A stretch of DNA of 64,000 nt. It comes from Paenarthrobacter aurescens TC1. GTDB lineage: Bacteria > Actinomycetota > Actinomycetes > Actinomycetales > Micrococcaceae. The stretch covers positions 236,726 through 300,725 of the forward strand of contig CP000476.1 in the NCBI GenBank assembly GCA_000014925.1, written 5' to 3'. Positions within the stretch are counted from its first letter, which is position 1. Every line of letters starts with the position of its first letter. Of the stretch, positions 27,290 through 36,242 are shown one piece after another. Below the pieces are notes generated by a model. It did no database searches. It had not been told where the DNA came from and worked only from the letters and a program-made list of their open reading frames with translations. The position numbers were made by a program, and so were the translations under genes.

Positions 27290-28163
27290 ACCATCAAGGC
27301 TGTCGGCGTCGCCCTGATGCGCACCGCCGCCGTCCGCCCGGAGCCGATCCCGGTCTACGCGGAAATGTCCTCACTGAACCCGGTCTTCGTCTTCGATGGC
27401 GCGCTTAGAGTTGACATCGACGCGCTGGCCCAGCAGTACGTCACCTCTGTCACGGGCAGCTCCGGCCAGCTCTGCACCTCCCCTGGCCTGCTGTTCGCCC
27501 CGGAAGGCGAGGACGGCGACAAATTCGCCGCCGCCGTCGGCCGTGCCGTTTCCGCCTGCGCCGGCCAAACCATGCTCACCGCGGGGATCGCCGAATCCTG
27601 GAACGCCGGAACCAAAGCCCTCGGCAGCGCCGGCGGTGTCCAGATCACCGGCCAGGGCACGCCCGGCCCCACCGAAAACGCCCCGGCGCCGGCCATCTTC
27701 GGCACCGGCGTCACCGAATTCACCAGCAACCATGTCCTGCACGAGGAAATCTTCGGCGCCGCATCCCTGGTGATCCGCTACGCCTCGGTGGCGGACCTCC
27801 TCCGGGCCACCCGCCGCATCGAAGGCCAGCTCACCGCCTCGCTGCAGCTCACCGAAGAGGACTACCCGACGGCGGCACGCCTCCTTCCGGTCCTGGAACA
27901 GAAAGTAGGCCGCATCATTGTCAACGGCTGGCCCACCGGCGTCGAAGTCGGCCATGCCATGGTTCACGGCGGCCCCTTCCCCGCCACCTCCGACAGCCGC
28001 ACCACCTCTGTCGGAACCCTCGCCATCTGCCGCTTCCTGCGCCCGGTCGCCTACCAGAACATCCCCCCAGGAACTCCTCCCGGAAGCGCTGCAGGACGCC
28101 AACCCCTGGAACCTGAACCGACAAATTGACGGCGAACAGCAGTGGGCGAAAACCTACGAGTGA
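27290..28163 (+). pseudogene. Ketoglutaric semialdehyde dehydrogenase, truncated and frameshifted
   Basis: The sequence begins abruptly at TIKAVGVALMRTAA and contains RPEPIPVYAEMSSLNPVF and GQLCTSPGLLF with the nucleophilic cysteine, typical of 2,5-dioxovalerate (alpha-ketoglutaric semialdehyde) dehydrogenases. The cofactor-binding N-terminal half is missing. Near 28063 a run of six C shifts the frame; the true end (QELLPEALQDANPWN) continues in another frame to TGA at 28163. Enzymes of this type act in uronate, glucarate or pentose oxidation. The gene is dead. Confidence 0.9.
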
Positions 28164-28569
28164 ATGGAAGTTGCGGCGTCCTAATGGTGATTCAACAGCA
28201 GGACTGCATCGCTAATTTCTTCACTTTACCTTCTAGGGGAGTTAGTGGCTCCCAGTAAGAGAAGATCGGAACACGACATCAGGGAAGCTACACCCCAACC
28301 TGACGTCAGGCGCAATGCATATGACCGTCAGAATGAAGTCCGGAAAGCAGTTACTACACATAGTCGCCCAACGGCCTTAGAGTCTTATCTGACTAGGCAG
28401 CCGCTCAACGCTTCGTGGGTCGCACCGACATCCCTGTGAGGTGAATGCGAAATTTTCTCGTCCGACAGGTCCAATTCCCCAGAGCTGGCCTTCAAGGAGT
28501 GCATCCGTGGCCCCGCCCTTAGCGCGCGCCCCTCCTACGCGAAGCTACCTGTTCAAGGCATCAATCTCG
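28164..28569. other. Intergenic region with a resolvase-associated motif
   Basis: No gene is supported in these 406 bases. TACACCCCAACCTGACGTCAG at 28288 repeats the word found before the resolvases at 3368 and 5766 and near 22678. It marks a likely end of transposon-derived DNA just outside the five-gene operon. The frame 28245-28439 has no supporting evidence. Confidence 0.45.
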
Positions 28570-29538
28570 TCACGCGGACACCGTAAGTCTGCTTTCTTGG
28601 GGAAGGTATTCAACTTCCGAGTTGCTGGATTCCCTGATGACGCGCGGGCAAGCGAATCTCTCGAAGTCATCCCCATCCAGCTTTACTGGTTCCTTGGGGT
28701 AGACCCCCTCCCAGGAGCAAGCCAGCGCTCCGAGAGATTGTCCGTTGGTGACGGCACGAGCAATGCTCTCCGGGTTCACTGTCACTTCTTCACCTGAAGA
28801 GACTACGAGTTGGTCCAGTAGGCCAGCAGTCGTCCAGTCTCCTGCACCAGCGGAGTCGACTTTATCTATCACCGGTTGAGGTGCATAGTGCTTCCAAGTC
28901 TGTTGTCCGGCCAAACGAACTTGCGCGCCGTCCGCGCCTAACGTCTCAACCAATGTGGCAGTGCTCTCGGCGCTCAGACGTTCCTTGAAGGCGGGTGCGC
29001 GCTCGGAGCTGAACTTCACCATATGTGCAATCTTGATAGCCCTATCGAATAATTGGACACGTCCAAGAGTTGCCGGCTCGAAGACAACAAAGCTACCTTT
29101 TCGGCTCCACTCCTCCGCAAGCGTCAGAGTGAACAGGCTGACTCGGTCAAAGAAGAAAACATCGGGAGTTGCACAATCACGGACCATAGTTCTTGCTATT
29201 TCGTGAGGGGTTGGGCGGTGCTTCGCGAACGCGGTGGCACAAATGGGGCACCGAAAACGCCACACATGATCGCCGCGGTACTCCATCTGAAGGACGACTG
29301 GCGTTGTCCAATCGTCGTCGTTGCGAAGGTGTTGTACTCCGACCCCCTCAGTTTCAAGTTCTGACCTGAGGAACTGTCCGGCCGGGTCCGTCCCAACTGT
29401 GCCTACTAGTTGGGCGTCCCAGCCCAAGCTTTGAAGGGCTCTTGCAACGTTGGTCGCCGTACCGCCTGGGGAGACACGCATGACGTCATTCATAAGTACG
29501 TCAACAGTCGTGAAGCCACTACTTACAAGGGTACGCAT
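28570..29538 (-). CDS. PfkB/ribokinase-family sugar or nucleoside kinase
   Basis: The 322-residue protein is a PfkB-family kinase. SPGGTATNVARALQSLGWDA is the N-terminal substrate motif, LGADGAQVRLAG the ATP-site approach, and DSAGAGDWTTAGLL the signature with anion hole and catalytic aspartate. It has an unusual RFRCPICATAFAKHRP segment at about residue 94 with paired cysteines. The substrate (ribose, nucleoside, sugar phosphate) is unknown. It is the last gene of a five-gene minus-strand operon, 72 bases after the SIS-HAD gene. Base composition is clearly lower in GC than the plasmid genes around. Confidence 0.88.
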   Translation of the reverse strand: MRTLVSSGFTTVDVLMNDVMRVSPGGTATNVARALQSLGWDAQLVGTVGTDPAGQFLRSELETEGVGVQHLRNDDDWTTPVVLQMEYRGDHVWRFRCPICATAFAKHRPTPHEIARTMVRDCATPDVFFFDRVSLFTLTLAEEWSRKGSFVVFEPATLGRVQLFDRAIKIAHMVKFSSERAPAFKERLSAESTATLVETLGADGAQVRLAGQQTWKHYAPQPVIDKVDSAGAGDWTTAGLLDQLVVSSGEEVTVNPESIARAVTNGQSLGALACSWEGVYPKEPVKLDGDDFERFACPRVIRESSNSEVEYLPQESRLTVSA

Positions 29539-29610
29539 GCGTTGGCTCCGGTCTTCGTAAGGTGAGCGGCTTGGACTGTAGGCCGGGACATATTTGTGTG
29601 TGTCACTTGG

Positions 29611-31455
29611 TCAATGATCGCTGTTTTCAGCCGATAGATACAGCTGGCCCTTTCTCCTGGTCAACTTCGAGAGCGTCTCAACTAGTGCCTGAGGTCCGCT
29701 CGAACCGGCAGTTGCAATGTTCCAGCACCTCGTAGGATCTGCAGAACACGAGTCTACCGATATCGTCAGGGGACTTGCGGCCAGCAGCGCGAAATCATTC
29801 CCCCCGGGCTGTCCCTGATCCCCTATAGCCAGCGCAGAGCCGTGTTTAGACGTAAAGTCGGAAAGAATTTGCTCCTTCCCAAACCTGCGGTCAACGATGT
29901 CCACGCTGTGGCCACTAGACGCGACTCGCACGAATCTGCCGTCTTCACCAATAGTTGCTTCCACAAGCTGCCGGAGGGACGCCGACGTCATCTCCGTGTT
30001 GTTACTGGTAACGGTGACTTGAGAAGGTCTTATTCGGAGAGTGATCAGTTTTCGATCTGAAAATGGCTGTAAGCGGTCCTGAAGTCCCTCATACCATGAG
30101 GAGGATTCTGCAACGGAGTCCCTCAGGTCCTCACTAAGTTCCTGACGCCAGGAGCCATTGTGAAGTCCCAGCATGATGAGTTGCCAGTATTGCCTAGGGA
30201 CCCACTTCCTCAGATCCTCGTGAAGACTACCCCCTCTGCCGGAAGCGAAGGCCACAGGTGTTCCACTAGCTAGGAGCCCGATGAGGGCATCCTGGACGGG
30301 GAAGCCAGGGAGGTCGAAGCGACCAGCCGTCGTCACGCAGGTTCCGTCGTAGTCGAGCACTAGTGAATTAACTGCCTTTAGACGAAGAGCGGCTACCCAA
30401 TCTGAATACGCAGAGGAGTACAGCTCCACAGCCTGTTTATCCCCTATATTGAATCCCGCTGCCTGAACCTTTCGCAGAACAGGCCCGACTTTCTGAGCAG
30501 GGTACAGGCGCTTAAAGGGTAAGTTATACAAAAACCGCCCGTATGGCGAAACCATGGGCTTGCTAGGTTCAACGCTCTGTCTGGCAGCTGTTTCCACCGG
30601 TAGCGCCATGACGGTCGCGAGTAGGTCGATGGTTGCAGCAGCACCTTCGAGAGAAGTCTCTATGCGATGAATGGTGAGTCTGTCAGGAAGGGTCGCTAAA
30701 GTCTTGGCGGCGAGAGAGGCGGACGATGGGCTGATAAGGGCTAGAACAGTGGTCTCAGCATGCCGACGCTCCAACCCAACATGACGCCCGTGTGCAAGGT
30801 TGCGGTAATCAGCCACCTGCACCGAAGTTAGGCCCAATTCATGCATTCGTGTCTCAACATCCACAGCTGCGGCTCGACCTTCTTGACCGTGGAGTACCAG
30901 AAGACGCTCTTTCACAGCTTCCGGAAAGGAATCGGTAGCACTCGGTAGGACTTCCGGCAGGTCCTCACTGTAAATGCGGGTTATCACAGCAGCCATAACG
31001 AGCACACTTTGAGTAGCAAGAAAGCCGTCTTTGCCCTGACTTGGTACTGTCACCACGGTGACAGAAGGGCCTGACATGGGAGGCCGAAGGTCGGACTGCT
31101 CACGTTGAGTAATCATGACTACCGGGATTCCCCGGGCAACCGCATGTGAGATAGCCATGGCTGTGTCCGGATGTTTGGCCCGAGCTGAGAATACAATCAG
31201 GGCCGCAGTGCTCGTCCGACCCGCGACTTCTACGAACCGCAACGGCGTCAGCGCCAGGGCAAAATGGCCTGTGACTCGATGATGTAAATCAGCGGCGTGT
31301 TCCGCCACCGGCATCGTTCCTCCGCTGCCAACGGCATAAAGTTGCCTGCCTCGCAGTACTTCAAATGCCGACTCCAATATGTGTTTCTCTGGCTGTCTCA
31401 GGGCTGCCTCGTATGCTCGTTGAAGCCCCTCGAGCTCGTCACTGTACTTGGCCAC
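29611..31455 (-). CDS. SIS domain - HAD phosphatase fusion
   Basis: The 614-residue protein has an N-terminal SIS sugar-phosphate domain (RGRQLYAVGSGGTMPVAEHA, STAALIVFSARAKHPDTAMA, ARGIPVVMITQ), a second SIS-like half at about 180-290 (TVLALISPSSASLAAKTL) and a C-terminal HAD phosphatase. HAD motifs are LDYDGTCV (nucleophile), VAFASGRGGS, a lysine in GKEQIL and IGDQGQPGGNDFALL, as in Cof/sucrose-phosphatase types. It could isomerise or bind, and dephosphorylate, a sugar phosphate. It sits between the unknown 364-residue protein (18-base gap) and the PfkB kinase. Confidence 0.85.
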   Translation of the reverse strand: MAKYSDELEGLQRAYEAALRQPEKHILESAFEVLRGRQLYAVGSGGTMPVAEHAADLHHRVTGHFALALTPLRFVEVAGRTSTAALIVFSARAKHPDTAMAISHAVARGIPVVMITQREQSDLRPPMSGPSVTVVTVPSQGKDGFLATQSVLVMAAVITRIYSEDLPEVLPSATDSFPEAVKERLLVLHGQEGRAAAVDVETRMHELGLTSVQVADYRNLAHGRHVGLERRHAETTVLALISPSSASLAAKTLATLPDRLTIHRIETSLEGAAATIDLLATVMALPVETAARQSVEPSKPMVSPYGRFLYNLPFKRLYPAQKVGPVLRKVQAAGFNIGDKQAVELYSSAYSDWVAALRLKAVNSLVLDYDGTCVTTAGRFDLPGFPVQDALIGLLASGTPVAFASGRGGSLHEDLRKWVPRQYWQLIMLGLHNGSWRQELSEDLRDSVAESSSWYEGLQDRLQPFSDRKLITLRIRPSQVTVTSNNTEMTSASLRQLVEATIGEDGRFVRVASSGHSVDIVDRRFGKEQILSDFTSKHGSALAIGDQGQPGGNDFALLAASPLTISVDSCSADPTRCWNIATAGSSGPQALVETLSKLTRRKGQLYLSAENSDH

Positions 31456-31473
31456 GATCAGCCCTTTCTGAAG

Positions 31474-32568
31474 CTACTTGTACGGCTGCCCGGTAAGCCA
31501 AGCTGTATAAATCAACGCCTTACGATCAGCCGGCCCGGAACCTTGGAGCCGATAGGCCATAGGGCGGACGTGACCAACGACAATGCTAGCTTCGTGTGCT
31601 GCGAGTAGGACTCCCAAGCTTAGAATCTTGCTCGTGTGCTCGCTGACAACGATGGTAGCTCCGCCTAGCGGTTCCAGAGCAGTACGGTAGCGGTCGGCGA
31701 GCCAAACCAATTGGCGATATAAGTCAAATGGGTTCGTTTCCGAAGCGTAGAGTACATTTCTCGGTTCAAACTGGAGCTCATCGATTAGGAGCGCCCGATG
31801 CTCAAGGATGAGTTCGTCGCCCCTCCGAGGATTTCTAGAGGGAAAGGGAAGTACGGGACAGACTTCGTCCGGTTCCAAAAGCGTTGTCAGGGCTCTCAGT
31901 TCTTCCCCTGCACCAGCACCCAAAACTGGAACCCAGATACAGGTTCTCGGAACGTCTGGGAGTCGTTCAAAACCTGCCAATGTTCCGGGCGCATCAAGAC
32001 CGCTTGCAATAATTCTTGCGTCCGTCGACACGTCTTCAGAAACAGTGACCAAAAGATTCCCGTTGAACCGCCTGCCGTCCGCAACAGCTGGCAACGATTG
32101 CTGGAGAAGTAGCTGTAGGAGTGTGAAAGATATCGAAGATGGCAGCCCACTCATGTCAACAATGACCGTATCGAAGTCCAAGAGATTGTGTTCTGCTTGC
32201 AACTGTCGGCTGAGGACTGTGCCAACTGAGTTCGGATCAAGGACGCGTGGTGACTCGAGTATCGTTAGCCGATCACCGAAGAGTTCCAGCAGCATTTCTT
32301 CGTTTTCATTTGCTGCCGCTTCCGCATCATCATGCTCGCCGCTGACACTTGGTTTCAAAGCTAAGACGCATACTTCTATATCTAGTTCCGCTATGCGTTG
32401 AGGAGTGTCCAGTGTCCTGGGATCAAAGCCTGCGCCGCAGATTAGAAGGGTTGTATTCGCTTCCTTGCAGGCTTCCGCCCACAGTTCTTCGCTCCTGGCG
32501 GTCTCATCTGCGAAAACGTAGTCGTACCAGCGGAGTTGCGAGAGGTCAGCCGTACTCATTTTGGCCAT
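31474..32568 (-). CDS. Unrecognised Rossmann-like protein of the five-gene operon
   Basis: I do not recognise this 364-residue protein. After a short lead (DLSQLRWYDYVFADETARSE) comes an alternating strand/helix pattern with TTLLICGAGFDPRTLDTPQR, DFDTVIVDMSGLPSSISFTL and GNLLVTVSEDVSTDARI, suggesting a Rossmann-like nucleotide-binding fold with GAGFDPR as a candidate loop. The C-terminal half has another set (GATIVVSEHTSKILSLGVLL). It overlaps the ATPase gene by 13 bases, so the two are tightly coupled. It may be the sensor, nucleotide enzyme or effector of the system. Confidence 0.75.
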   Translation of the reverse strand: MAKMSTADLSQLRWYDYVFADETARSEELWAEACKEANTTLLICGAGFDPRTLDTPQRIAELDIEVCVLALKPSVSGEHDDAEAAANENEEMLLELFGDRLTILESPRVLDPNSVGTVLSRQLQAEHNLLDFDTVIVDMSGLPSSISFTLLQLLLQQSLPAVADGRRFNGNLLVTVSEDVSTDARIIASGLDAPGTLAGFERLPDVPRTCIWVPVLGAGAGEELRALTTLLEPDEVCPVLPFPSRNPRRGDELILEHRALLIDELQFEPRNVLYASETNPFDLYRQLVWLADRYRTALEPLGGATIVVSEHTSKILSLGVLLAAHEASIVVGHVRPMAYRLQGSGPADRKALIYTAWLTGQPYK

Positions 32569-34604
32569 CCTTCTAATGTGCTAAGGGGCATGGTCGGATC
32601 TGGGACCGTTTGTAGTCCACCAACTTGGCGGGCCAAATCAATCTTCTGTGCCAACTTGGTTATCGGTTGCTCTCGGAAGCCTCCACGTTGCAATGGGAGA
32701 TCAAAATGAGGACAGAGGAGTCGATTTAGATAGAGAACGGACCACTTTTGGCCCTTGGCGTTCGTCGCCTCAGCTGACATTTCAAGTAAGTTGTTGGCCA
32801 CCGCGGATGATAGCGCTCGGGACAGCCGTTCGTAGCGAGCGTCCCGACCGCGGCCATCGTTCCGGTAAAAAAGGAACCTTCTTTCATGAAGCGCGATCGC
32901 TGTTCCTGTTACGCCCGGAGCGTACGGCGCTGTAGGTCTGAACGTTTCTAAGCGGCTGTTATCGGCAATTGTATGCAAAAGAGCAAGAACATCTGGGCCG
33001 TGCGCAACCCGTCGAACCACTGCTTCCCACAGTTGTTTACTAGAACGTCGCACCCGGTGGTCCTGCTCTTCGGCGCTCAGGCGCGCACCCGTCCGCCTAC
33101 GTTGCGTTACGGCCGATGTCATAAGGTCGAACATGTCACCGCCCAAGCCCAAATATTGTTCTACATTCCGGCTAGAAAGATCAGCGAGTACTTCGTAGCC
33201 GGCGTAGTAGGGCAAGCGGTGTTCCACTGCCAAGAAGAGTTTTGAAGCGGCCTTTGTGCCAGAAGAGGACATCTTTGTAGCCTGTTCTGTCTCAATTTCA
33301 TATTCAAAGAGCGCAGGCTGAGACCGCTTCAGATCTCGCTCAATCAGTATCTGCAGTTCCCGGTAGTCCTGGGCGGCCTCTAACGGGTCGAGTCCCCCGT
33401 TCCTCATTTCAGCGGCGGCCAGCCATCCTTTGTACTGTGGGTTTCCGTCAACCAATTTCTGGAGGTTAGCGGTCACGGAGTCCAACACCTCCGATTTACG
33501 GTCCGTCGGAGCTTGTTCAGATGAACCCAAAAGTGATGTGAAGGTTTCATGAACCCCGAGGGACGCAAGGCGTACCTGGGCGCGGCTGTCTGCGATTCCG
33601 CTAAGAATTCTGCTGAGTCGCGGGGAATGACCGCCCTTGGACCCGGCAGTTAGCTCATCTTCCAAAGCGACCATTTGGTAATCTCGGCCATCAGTGTTGC
33701 CCGTCAGTAACTCCTGGTCCGGGACCGCTTCCTTGCGCTCAGCAATCCAACGCCCGAGGTTATTTGACCGATCCAAAAGTTGACTGTAAAGCGACTCCCG
33801 TTGCACAGCTTCCAGTTCGTGCACATCATCAAAAAGGACAACTGGCCTGTACTCCAACAACTGCCCGTCCACGGCGATATCTACGTTTCCTAAAAAGGGC
33901 AGCGCGTACAGCCGTGAGTGTCCGACTTCTGACTCCCATTCAACAGGTAGTAAAGAATCAAGGAGCGTCAGTACACTCCTTTCTTTGCTGCGTACGAGGC
34001 CAAGTAATGATGATCCATCAACGGCATTGCCGTCAGCGGAAGAATAGCTGCTGTCTTGAAAACCAGCACCGATTTGCACAAGTGCGTCCCGGGCTGCCTC
34101 ACCTTCCGAGCCTTCACGCGGAAGGAATTGAATGCGTTTCGCGTCTTGCGGAAATCGCAATCCACAAGCCGTTGCAATTGCCTCAATAGCCCTTGCAAGT
34201 ATTCGAGCGTCCAAAAGCTTGAAGAATATCTTTTGATTTCCCGATTCCCGGGGACCAAGATCAATCAGGGACCGGTAATCTTTGCCCACACTGACCAAGA
34301 TGCCAAGGATGCGCAATTCCCTGTTAGACAGGACACCAAGGTCTTCCAACGCATTGCGGAGTGCCTTGATTCCGTCGTCCGCGTCATCAATGCCGATGAT
34401 GGTCGTAAGAGATTCGGGCGTAAGGAGGCGGAGGATCGAGGTTTTCCCGGCGCCGGGTGCGCTTCGTATGACGACGAGCCGATTCCAAGCAATATCCGCG
34501 GAAGGCAAGACCTCCAGCATTCCGACGCTAAAGGTTCGGATAAAGCCCGAATGGTCGCGCTGTTGTTCGGTAAAGCGAAGGCGAAACGGGTTACCTACGG
34601 GCAC
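32556..34604 (-). CDS. AAA/ORC-CDC6-like P-loop ATPase
   Basis: The 682-residue protein has Walker A at RSAPGAGKTSILRLL (residue about 48) and Walker B at RPVVLFDDVHEL (about 265), giving a AAA or ORC-CDC6-like core with long inserts. Regions of about 400-682 are helical and include YYAGYEVLADLSSRNVEQYL and YERLSRALSSAVANNLLEM, perhaps a winged-helix tail. A role as the sensing or switching component of a conflict system is inferred from context. GTG at 34604 overlaps the last base of the PRTase-like gene, and the 3' end overlaps the next gene by 13. Confidence 0.82.
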   Translation of the reverse strand: MPVGNPFRLRFTEQQRDHSGFIRTFSVGMLEVLPSADIAWNRLVVIRSAPGAGKTSILRLLTPESLTTIIGIDDADDGIKALRNALEDLGVLSNRELRILGILVSVGKDYRSLIDLGPRESGNQKIFFKLLDARILARAIEAIATACGLRFPQDAKRIQFLPREGSEGEAARDALVQIGAGFQDSSYSSADGNAVDGSSLLGLVRSKERSVLTLLDSLLPVEWESEVGHSRLYALPFLGNVDIAVDGQLLEYRPVVLFDDVHELEAVQRESLYSQLLDRSNNLGRWIAERKEAVPDQELLTGNTDGRDYQMVALEDELTAGSKGGHSPRLSRILSGIADSRAQVRLASLGVHETFTSLLGSSEQAPTDRKSEVLDSVTANLQKLVDGNPQYKGWLAAAEMRNGGLDPLEAAQDYRELQILIERDLKRSQPALFEYEIETEQATKMSSSGTKAASKLFLAVEHRLPYYAGYEVLADLSSRNVEQYLGLGGDMFDLMTSAVTQRRRTGARLSAEEQDHRVRRSSKQLWEAVVRRVAHGPDVLALLHTIADNSRLETFRPTAPYAPGVTGTAIALHERRFLFYRNDGRGRDARYERLSRALSSAVANNLLEMSAEATNAKGQKWSVLYLNRLLCPHFDLPLQRGGFREQPITKLAQKIDLARQVGGLQTVPDPTMPLSTLEGWPK

Positions 34605-35719
34605 TAGGGCCTCCCGGGGTGATGGCGTTCATGACGAGGAAATACGCCAATCCATTCACGCTGAGAATCCCGTCTGTTGTTGCTCTCGATGGATTCATCC
34701 TTCCAAATGATGGGCGGAGCGTTGTTTGGCGCATTATGGTGGAGGACTAACGGCAGAGCGCTCCCTCCAAAGCCATGGGAAAGTTGACCCGCAAGACCCG
34801 AATGAGAATTGATCCATTCTTGACGAAAGTAATCCGAGCATAGTTTCCAGAATGCTTCGTCAGCTTCCTCAGTCAAAGGGAAATCGTCCTCAAAGGTGTG
34901 CGCCGCAACCAGCGACACTTCCGGTTCCGCATAACCCGCTGCAGCCATTCGGGAAGTCAATTGCGATTTAGCCAATTTAGTCAGCAAATAGAGGACAACA
35001 ATCACTCGAGCATCCTCTGCTACCACTCCACTGGTCTTCAGGTTGGAGACATGCTTATAAATCTTTGGCAGCTTCCCCTTCCAGCCTTCCCCATCAGGCC
35101 TGAGCATCGTGGTTCCACTCCCGGAAAAGTCATCGACTACCACCACAGTGCTGAATTTGGGTTCCCCTGGTAGTTTCTGGCTCTCCAAGGCCTCAGCCAA
35201 CTTGGTACTCATATCGCTTGCTTTTTCCTCATCGACGGTAGAAACCAAGTGAAATTGTTCAGTCGAGAGTGGGCTTGCACGTCGCAGCTTGTCCAAACGT
35301 GCCCCATCGCTCATTCCCAATATCAACGTTCTTCTTTGAAGAGAGATGAATTCGGGAGAGCTCGCAATCTTCTTGACCGCCCATTCTGGGATTCCAAGTT
35401 CACCGGCAGCCGCCCGTAATAAGCGGGGACGTAGCATGTCTTTGTAAACCGTGGAGACTAAGTGGTCCAGCTCCGTTGCGGAAATATAGGTCAACCGATT
35501 TAATATGAAGTTGAGGGCAGTCTCGCGGTCTTCCTGCCTGAACTCGCTCAACCATACTGCGAGAGATTCTATGAAGCGAACTCCCGGGGAGTAGCCTCCG
35601 TAGTCGTCGTACTTGATACCAGCGAGAGTGCGAAGCCGTTGCGTGAGTTCCGTCAGGCGGCCAAGGTCCTCAATGCCCGTAACCTCTGTGAGCAGCTGCT
35701 CTGCTAAAAGCGCCTTCAT
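34604..35719 (-). CDS. Phosphoribosyltransferase-like protein, first gene of the operon
   Basis: The 371-residue protein has a helical N-terminal half (KYDDYGGYSPGVRFIESLAV, TYISATELDHLVSTVYKDML) and a core with the type I PRTase PRPP-loop pattern: STVVVVDDFSGSGTTM. A class of PRTase-like domains has been proposed as nucleotide-degrading effectors in bacterial immunity; this protein has the same kind of loop and no partner purine or pyrimidine gene. ATG has GGGGAGA upstream, and the next 5' gene is far away, so the operon promoter should lie within 35720-35830. Confidence 0.78.
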   Translation of the reverse strand: MKALLAEQLLTEVTGIEDLGRLTELTQRLRTLAGIKYDDYGGYSPGVRFIESLAVWLSEFRQEDRETALNFILNRLTYISATELDHLVSTVYKDMLRPRLLRAAAGELGIPEWAVKKIASSPEFISLQRRTLILGMSDGARLDKLRRASPLSTEQFHLVSTVDEEKASDMSTKLAEALESQKLPGEPKFSTVVVVDDFSGSGTTMLRPDGEGWKGKLPKIYKHVSNLKTSGVVAEDARVIVVLYLLTKLAKSQLTSRMAAAGYAEPEVSLVAAHTFEDDFPLTEEADEAFWKLCSDYFRQEWINSHSGLAGQLSHGFGGSALPLVLHHNAPNNAPPIIWKDESIESNNRRDSQREWIGVFPRHERHHPGRP

Positions 35720-36242
35720 TCATCTCCCCGGGAATCCACGTTGCGACGCGGAAACTCCACGCTGTTACACAGTACCGCAGGAGGATATTGATACTTTGCT
35801 CCAACACAATGTAGAGAATGTTTTGGGTCATTCTGTTGTATATGTATGAGAGTTCGCGAGCTCCTCCTCGCGGCGGGAAAGCTCGCCCTAGAACAGTTTT
35901 CGGGGGTGCCGATTACTCCGGCAATAGAAGCCGCAGCTTCCCAGGAGGGCGATCTTCACCAGACATAGGGTCCATCGCCGCTCCTCTTCGTGATACCTTG
36001 CTGGCATTCTCTGCATAATTAGGATCTAACCCACTTCAGAAAGTCTCAAAGCCCGGATCCGTGCACGGCTTTTCGGCACTCTGCGGTGAGCGGATCTTTG
36101 ACTTCAGCCGGACGTTTACTCGGACCCTCTGAACGTCTTACGCGGAGTGTTGCAAGATCCACCGAGACGCCCAGGCGCGATGGCTCGGGCACGAGAGATG
36201 CCGAATTGCGCAGCCAGTGTCTGCACAATCGTCGATGTCGCT
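35720..36242. other. Upstream region of the five-gene operon, with doubtful small frames
   Basis: The AT-rich piece at 35760-35850 probably carries the minus-strand operon promoter. A plus-strand frame of 40 codons starts at ATG 35846 (MRVRELLLAAGKLALEQFSG) and ends at 35968; it has no clear ribosome site and may be a remnant. A minus-strand tail (SVDLATLRVRRSEGPSKRPA) lies near 36060-36190. Neither is called as a gene. Confidence 0.35.
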
